From Hydractinia symbiolongicarpus (Eukaryota > Cnidaria > Hydrozoa > Anthoathecata > Hydractiniidae): 64,000 bases of DNA. The position numbers were made by a program, and so were the translations under genes. Below are positions 57,049 to 64,000 of the stretch, piece after piece (position 1 is the first letter of the stretch; each line of letters opens with the position of its first letter). The stretch is taken from contig NC_079879.1 of NCBI RefSeq assembly GCF_029227915.1, positions 4,774,001-4,838,000 on the forward strand, read 5' to 3'. The notes beneath the pieces are model-generated. The model made no database searches, had not been told where the DNA came from, and saw nothing but the letters and a program-made list of their open reading frames with translations.

Positions 57049-57983
57049 TTTTTCAGCAAAAGGATCAATATGCGCTTTTAAATTTTAAGAAGCATATTTT
57101 TCAACAAATTAGCCAGAGCTAGCTAAAATAAAAACATTTGATATATATATATATACAAAACTTTTTTTCTGATACGTTTCGTATGGGAAATGTATTTTTA
57201 TATTATTGTGGATCATCATTTTGCACAAACGAAAAAACAAGAACAACACGAGAAGGAAATTAATACCTTTAAAAAGATATCAAAGTATTTGTTGTTGCTT
57301 TGACGGGCTTAATACGCAATAATCTTGTATTGTGCAAAACTTAGAAGAAATAGCTAGCTAGCTAACAGTCTTAAAAAGGTCCATTTTTACAATCCATTAT
57401 GTGGGTTATATATCTGCACCCTAAATCAAGAGAATACTAGCTAAACTGCTTTTCTAATTAAGCTACTCTTTCGTACAGAGGTAGGATTTGCACCCACAAC
57501 TATTTAGCTAAGTAATCTGCAGTGATCTAAGAACTACATAAACAGTTTAATTTCTTGACTAACTGTTTTTATATTGTATATATCTATCTATGTATATATC
57601 TATGTATATAACAGCCAGAAAGGCTATGTATAGCTCTGACAGTTACAAAGTTTAGGTAAACACTTCCAGAAATATATAGCTAGCTTTTGCTATAGCTACT
57701 ATATATATAATTTTGACAGGTAGCTATAGGCAAATAGAATATAGAAAATTTCAAATATATAGAATAAATAATATTACAAACCTTGTTTTTACTGCGTGAT
57801 CACAAATACCTTAACAGCCAAATGTATGGTACAACCAACCATTTCTGTCAACACAAAAACACAAAAATGGCGGCACCTTCTTGTCTTCTTCACAAACTTG
57901 AAACGACAAAAAGCACGTCAGATAGCAAAACGCGGTAGACGATTATGATAAAACGCGGTATACCCGTGTTTTACCCGAAATAA

Positions 57984-58010
57984 TTGGAGACTGTCCGTAA
58001 GTTGCCCGAG
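57984..58010 (-). repeat. Right terminal inverted repeat of the 7.36-kb element
   Basis: Reverse complement of 50654-50680. Confidence 0.9.
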
Positions 58011-59585
58011 TTTATGCTGTTTATGTTTTAATTTTAAGCTTATAACAGGACAAACACTGATAACAGTTTCTTTATATAAAATATTTTGTAAATATGTATT
58101 TAGAAACTGAAGTTTTTTATCCTGCATAGATATTCGCGAATAAATAAATAAATAAATCAGTGATATATTTAGAGCATCTTGAGTGTTACATATTCTTTTA
58201 CCCATAAAGATATATATGTCCTGTTTAAAACTATTAGCACCGAATTGACAAAATTGATTGATTGGTTTAAAACGAATAAATTATCTCTTAACATACATTT
58301 TTTGATAAACTTAGTAAAAAAAGGATGATATCCCTCTTAGGTTACGTATGAACATAAAAAGAGAATATTCGATGATAATGGCGACTAATTGTGATTGTGT
58401 AATTGTAATTGGGTTGTAACCTTTTGGCTGCGGTCTCTAAGACCGTACATTATGTAACGAAATAACTACGCCGGTATAAATAATACAATAAAATTTTTGC
58501 TACCAAAGGTTAACATATGATGGAAAGAACAATGTTGTCTACTAGTTGTTATCTTTCGCTTTCTGATGTTGTTTTTATAGCTACCTAGAGCTACTGCAAT
58601 TTGTGCCATGGATAGAGATAAAGATCACAGACTTATCAGTTTTGATATCTATTTTTAACAAGAATAAAGGATATAATATATTGAAATAAGGTGGCAAAAT
58701 TTAAAGTTCGTCCCCACAAGCAATTATATAGGCTATTTCTAAACCAAGTGCACGAAATTTGAACTTTTTAAACACGTTTACTTGTCTATATTTACAACGA
58801 ACTAAAGATCCTAGCTTTTGTCAACTCTGCAAAATGTCCTAAAAAGTTCAATTGTCTCAAAATTTTGGTGACGGATTGTAAATGGGGTAACGACAGGCCG
58901 GAGGCTTGTGTTTATTGTGTTTTTAATGGACTTAAATAAAGGTTATCTTGTGTTTTATTTGAACCGCTATTGCAAAAATTATCTTATTGAAAATAAGTCA
59001 ACAAATGTGCAACACACTGTGCTTAATAATTCCTCTACCTGTTGTTTGTTACGTTTCCCCTCGGCTAGTCTTTAATAATAATCGCCGTATTTTGTGTATC
59101 ACATGGGCTGATTTCGTATATAGAATGCTCGAAATATTTTTGGCCGAAATAGTAAACGCGATATATTTTTTAAGAATTTTTGTTGAATTCCCACGGTTTA
59201 AAAACTAGTCTAATAAGTAATATTGCTGTTACAGTTTGCGTGCCATCTTGAAGTATTTGTTGACATAAGAAACGTCGCACAATTAAATTTGCATTGCCAG
59301 GTTATCGCAGTTAAACTAATTTCCAGCATTGAACTCCTGTTCCATTAAAATTTTCCGTGATGCTGAAGAAACTGAGAATATCGAAATCACACATAGGGAA
59401 ACAAAACAGTTTTCGTTTAATCACAAGCAGGAAGAATTATTCACGGTTGTGTTTATTGTTGTAATAACATATCATATTTTCTTAAATTCTCAAAATTAAC
59501 ACACGTCATGGGTATTGAACGGAGAAAACAAAAATTAAAAAAATATGGTTCTGAAGGTTATGTTGCGTTGGTTCATCGATTGACA
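58011..59585. other. Intergenic region, no gene seen
   Basis: AT-rich, only short chance ORFs. No splice-consistent exon, tRNA or inverted repeat of note. Confidence 0.5.
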
Positions 59586-60456
59586 TTATTCCGGTTTCTT
59601 CATTACAAATAAGGCTCCTTCTGAAGTGTGCTTGAGGTCTCCATTTTCATGTCTGCAAAAGTTTACGTTCTCTTTGCGTCTGTTGTAAGCTGACTTAAAA
59701 TCAAACTTTCCATAATACGTACTTGTTATCCACTCGAGAAAGTTATCCACGCTGCCCATATTTACCTCTCGATATCGGTACTTAAACTCCACTGTCTCAA
59801 ATCCGGCTTCATCAAGCAATTCGTGCAAAATCTCAGCATTCTCTCTGTAATACATACCCGTAATTTCATCCTGCTCTTCCTCCGTCAGTAGCGATGCAGC
59901 AAGAGACATGTTAATAGATCTATTAAAAGAGATATTTCCAACGAAGAGACCACCTGGTTTCAATGACCGCATGATACGCCTAAACGTTATCCTTTTTTCA
60001 TCTGTTGGAATCCAATGCAAAACAGCATTGCTAACGAATGCATCATACGGCTTTTCTTCGTTTACAGGAAACTGGGTGCTTTTGCAGGGAGAAAACAGAA
60101 CATTCTTCAATGTTCCGTATTCTCGCTTAGCAACTTTGATACGATTCACATCAGGGTCAATGGCAATCACTTTCCCAGTATCACCTACCTGTTATAAACA
60201 GAATATAATACAAAAACAAAATAGTTTTTTTCTTTTCTAAAACTAAAACAGATCAGTGAACGATTATCAATAGAGTAGCAATAATTTAACTCACCAATTT
60301 TGACATCTCTGCAGCAAGATTCCCACAACCACATCCAATATCGCCAACTTTATAACCTGGTTGCAAGTCAATGTGATTTAACAATTCCTTGCCATATTTT
60401 TGTTGAACTTCCACTGTTTTGGTTTGGTATAACTTTGCTGATTTAGACGCGTCCAT
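59586..60456 (-). CDS. Class I SAM-dependent methyltransferase
   Basis: Two coding exons, 60456-60295 and 60188-59586, joined in phase 0, give 254 residues. SAM-binding motif I is KVGDIGCGCGNLAAEM near residue 40; the acidic end of strand 2 is KVIAIDPD. The post-motif YDAFVSNAVLHWIP and LKPGGLFVGN follow, as in trans-aconitate and juvenile-hormone-acid methyltransferase-like proteins. The enzyme transfers a methyl group from S-adenosylmethionine, probably to a small acid; the substrate is unknown. No signal peptide, so cytosolic. An acceptor-like TGTATTTTAG lies 30 bp before the ATG, implying an upstream non-coding exon. The C-terminus SEGALFVMKKPE closes the Rossmann fold. Confidence 0.9.
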
Positions 60457-63400
60457 GATGAAGTGAAATGCTTCGACTAAAATACACAAAAAACAAGCCT
60501 ATTATAAGTATTTAAGAGTTCCGCATTACTGCTTTAAGAGTTCCATGTTACTACGTTGATCCTAGCATTTCCTGATCGCTATTTATCAGGCATGTTTGCA
60601 GAGTTATTTCGTCATATTTAACAGAATGATCAATGTTTTTTGACATATTAGTTTACATTCTATGTACAACTCACGCGGCTCTTGTCCAAGCTCGAGTAAA
60701 CACTGCGATGGAGAGCATGTCGAAAACAAGTTCGACCCCAGCACCTTTTACCGTGGCGTCTAGAACTATCAGAAAGCGCAGCGCCGTTGAGAAGCAAATA
60801 GTCCTGGGGACGAGGTTGTTTATTATTATTATTATTGGGAATAGACTATATATTGAACACGCGCGTCCTTAGCTCTCAACACAAGGGTTGAAATGCGTTT
60901 AGAAAAGATGAAACGTTATGGAACAAAAGTTAACGTCTAGGATATAAATTCTATTTTTACACTAAAGTTTTTGATAGATATGGGTATTATACCCGTCTTC
61001 TGTCTGTTAACGCATCCTTTGAGCTTGCCGCTAGGCTGGCAAAAAAAGTGAGAATCCAATTAAGTAACCGTAATATTTTAGCACGCCTTTTTGAACACAC
61101 ACACACCTTTACAAATTGTGACAGATTCCTTTTATGAGTACAACATGAAGTTATAAGCCCTGGCAAAATACTTACAAGACGATGTGCGTAACATTAACCA
61201 TTTGGATGGTTTCTTCAGGGCCCTTAAATTTAATTTTTTTTACCGATTTTTTTGTTTTCACAAGTTAGGATAAAATTTTATCACGTTTTATCACATTTTT
61301 TCCCATTTATAAATCTCAATCAAACTAACTTATTTTGTCTAAAAACGTAGCTACATTATAAAAATCTTCCTAGCTCTGCTTGCTAGCTAGCTGTATTTAT
61401 GCTGTTTCTTTAAGGCTTTTATATAGTTTGGAATCAGTACTTTCTTCATAGCGAATATTATGTGTTATTTTTACAAATCTGACTTTCACTAAGCTGCAAC
61501 GTGGGTAATAACTACAATAGCATAGGTACCCCCACTAAAAAGTGAAGCTATATGTTCTCTTCAAAATTTAACAACAGTGTCTACTAATTTCTGATACTTT
61601 CATGTAATTTATTTTTTGGTCACAATTAATTTTGTAGTAACAACACTTACCGCTCAATCCAATTTCACTTCTGATTAATTTTTGAGCCTTTACGGGAAAT
61701 TATTCTGTATAATAAAAAATGTTGGCCAACTGTTAAAACACGAAATATGTATAGAACTTTCCCGAATTTATTAATTATGCCAAACTCAATTAAAGAAGTT
61801 GGTACGAAAAATGATTCTCGTCTCTAGGTTCCTTATCAAGTGGTAGCACAGATAACCTAATTTCGTGAATATTTCTGTTCCTTAAATGCCTCAATTGCGA
61901 ACTGATAGTTACGGTCAAATCCTTTATATAGACGAGCTTCCTAAGTATAGCTTGGTTTTTAAAATAATTTTTTTAAAAATCAAAATAAAATTCAACTAGA
62001 ATATTATAATGTTCTAAAAACTTCATTTTTGTCAATCTAATACTCTATCTGATTATCCTTGTTTCAAGAGCATCGAACCGTTATAAAATTTCGGATGACG
62101 TCATAGTTAAAATAATTTATAAAATTCGAGAAAGGTGTATTCTATTAATGTGTTAGCTACAATTACTCTAAGTGTTTTATTTTCTCACTTTAATATAGTT
62201 GTCTATTTACACAATTTACAAACATTTGAATGATATAAAATTAAAAAGGTTTCACACCAACGTCATACTGATTCTAATTTGCCACGAGTAAGAAATATCT
62301 TTCGACACAATGACGCAGTTTTCAGGCTACCTACGTCAACCCTGTCACGCGACGTAGTAAAAAATGAGCCAAATATTACGCAGAAGTGTACGAGAAATAA
62401 TTTTCCAATAAAATCTCGGTGTTTTCAAAATATACCCGAAATTCCGGGAACGAAAATATACTTCTTTGTTAGCTTCGCCTTATCTACTATATATCATACC
62501 TCATAACGCAAATTTAATCAACCGATGTTGGGCAAACCTATTTTATGTCAGACTGTAACAATATACTTCATAACAAACAAACCCTGTCAAGGTTGTTTCT
62601 AGGTATAACCATGGAATGTTTCTCCGTAAGGGTTGAGCGTAAAGATTATACTTTATAGCACATAACCACTGTTAGGTACAGCAACGAGAAAGATGATGAA
62701 GAAACTCAACTCTGCTGATCAAAATGTTCAAGAATATTTTTTAGGAGGAATATGTTTTACTAAGACTTTAATAAAACATGGGAGGTTATCGAGAATTTGC
62801 ATCTTGAATTCTCCTTTAAGAATTTGTGATTTCTGTAAACTAAAAATTTTCGTGAATCAGAGAGTAGCAGATATATAAAGAGGATAATTTCTTTACAAAA
62901 ATTAGGCGTGTACGCTTAAAAACAGTATCCGCCGCATAATTCGGATACCAGATAATTTAGAATATCCTTTTTTGGGAGCTTTTTTGTATTACTCTTAAAT
63001 TCTGCCTTAAATCGTCCTTTTAAAATCTGCTGGAGAAATTTTTTTTTCTGAGTTTTTAAATGTTGTTAATAGACATTTGCCTCAGCACATCCTTCTGCTA
63101 ACAATCTACAGTTGATAAATTTTGAATCGAACTTGCATCTCTTTCTCTTAAACAAGTTTTCATGTGTCACGTCAGCCATTTTCAATTCACAAAATAGTTT
63201 GAAGCACTCGTGGAGGGTTGCCCTAAGACCCTAGCACCTTTGAACTAGGTAGGGGCTGTCCATTACTGTAAATGTCAATTCTTTTTATCGTGTGAGTCAT
63301 ATCTCTCTGTGTTAAACAAGATTTCTTTAATTAGAAACACAATAAAAGAATTAGAAGAAAGTGCTTGGTAAGCGTAAGGTTATTGCACAAAAAACATTCC

Positions 63401-64000
63401 CAACTTAGCAATGATTGTAAACACCTTTTACTGCAAATCCAAGACTGCAACTTACAAGCTGGATAGTGTAGGTAACTGACTGCAAATTTTGCACGTGACC
63501 GGCTGGCAGCGAATTGAATTTTATTTTTTCTTTGTTTATTAATTTTCACTGAAAAACTCAAGTTTCTAACGAGACAGAAAATATCCACTTACGTTTCATT
63601 GATCTGACTTCATCCTCAAGTTAGCTCTAAATATTTTAAAAAAAACGTTCAAATCGTAAAATATGTATAAAGTAGAGCTAAATCTATCATCTCATACAAG
63701 AAATTTATGAAGAAATTGCAACATCTTTGGTTTTGATTAGAAATTAATTTTCATTGAAAGAAATTTCATTCATATTGAAATCAAGGATAAAGAAGATCTT
63801 TAAAATTTATTCAAGCTATCAACTGTTTGTGAACAGAAATGAATAATACAGTTCTGTTTGCTAAAATAGTTCCTGATATCAGAATTATTTGTGGAAGATA
63901 AATTGTCTCCCGATCTCACAGTAACTGCTGTCAATTGAGACGACACATCTCTCACTTGCTGCAGTGCATGCTAAATCGTGGTTACTAAAGTGAAAAAGAG
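60457..64000. other. Intergenic region to the window end, no gene seen
   Basis: 60801-60818 (GTCCTGGGGACGAGGTT) is a foldback-family arm inside a chance ORF. 61080-61250 and the rest are AT-rich. Small ORFs at 62279-62506, 62693-62878 and 63331-63588 have no recognisable motif or splice partner. Confidence 0.45.

Larger units (their letters stand above)
50654..58010 (+). mobile_element. 7.36-kb TIR transposon carrying a ten-exon RAG1/Transib/CMC-like transposase gene
   Basis: The left end CTCGGGCAACTTACGGACAG TCTCCAA (50654-50680) recurs inverted at 57984-58010, 27 bp without mismatch. Flanking bases are TT on both sides, so a 2-bp duplication is possible; no longer one exists. Subterminal GTGGTTTTAC / GGTAAAACAC words also face each other. 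A single gene fills the interior (51161-57048). The right 0.9 kb holds a tRNA-like SINE fragment (57485-57540, minus). The terminal sequence does not match the CACTA or CAC(A/T)(A/G)TG starts of CACTA and Transib elements that I know. Confidence 0.8.

Noticed and set aside
60633-60872. 79-codon ORF (+)
   Set aside because: It includes a dispersed foldback arm and an ATT microsatellite and has no motif.

Overview
This is AT-rich animal nuclear DNA from an invertebrate with short introns. The GT-AG splice structures, the single-copy animal genes (profilin, AP endonuclease, SLC22 carrier, adhesion-type GPCR, FAM228-like protein) and a secreted CAP-ShK-TSP1-ShK protein all point to a cnidarian, perhaps a hydrozoan. 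That assignment is inference from gene content and composition. No bacterial gene organisation is present. The multi-exon models were joined by hand: reading frames and intron phases agree across every junction listed.

Layout. 137-2732 (+): the seven-helix part of a family-B2 GPCR, entering from outside the window. 4645-6965 (-): secreted CAP/ShK/TSP1 protein. 9859-12059 (-): FAM228-like gene. 12170-18440: nested repeats, including a LINE with one uninterrupted 1199-codon ORF at 13115-16714 and relics of a THAP-containing element. 19384-21985 (+): profilin, whose first intron has taken up a microsatellite and a dead copy of the same LINE. 22000-30300: gene-poor, with inverted repeats, a poly-C TIR element, a 515-bp copy of an SLC22 exon and a degenerate 'CTCCGTATA' satellite. 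30330-35271 (+): SLC22-type carrier. 36894-37761 (-): small unrecognised secreted or anchored protein. 39122-47146 (-): APEX1-type AP endonuclease, with an apparently intact hAT-like transposon in one intron. 48311-49318: a foldback-like element built of 'TAGTGCGCACTA' palindromes. 50654-58010: a 7.36-kb element with 27-bp terminal inverted repeats carrying a ten-exon, 1264-codon gene. 59586-60456 (-): class I SAM methyltransferase. 60457-64000: no gene seen.

The most interesting object is the 50654-58010 element. Its gene is open across all ten exons. The protein has an Asp / Asp-CxCxC / HxxxxH / Glu arrangement whose order and spacing parallel the catalytic core of RAG1/Transib/CMC-type transposases, yet its ends do not look like Transib or CACTA ends. 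The host genes do not form a pathway. The common thread of the window is repeated invasion of introns and intergenic DNA by several transposon classes, some still coding-competent.
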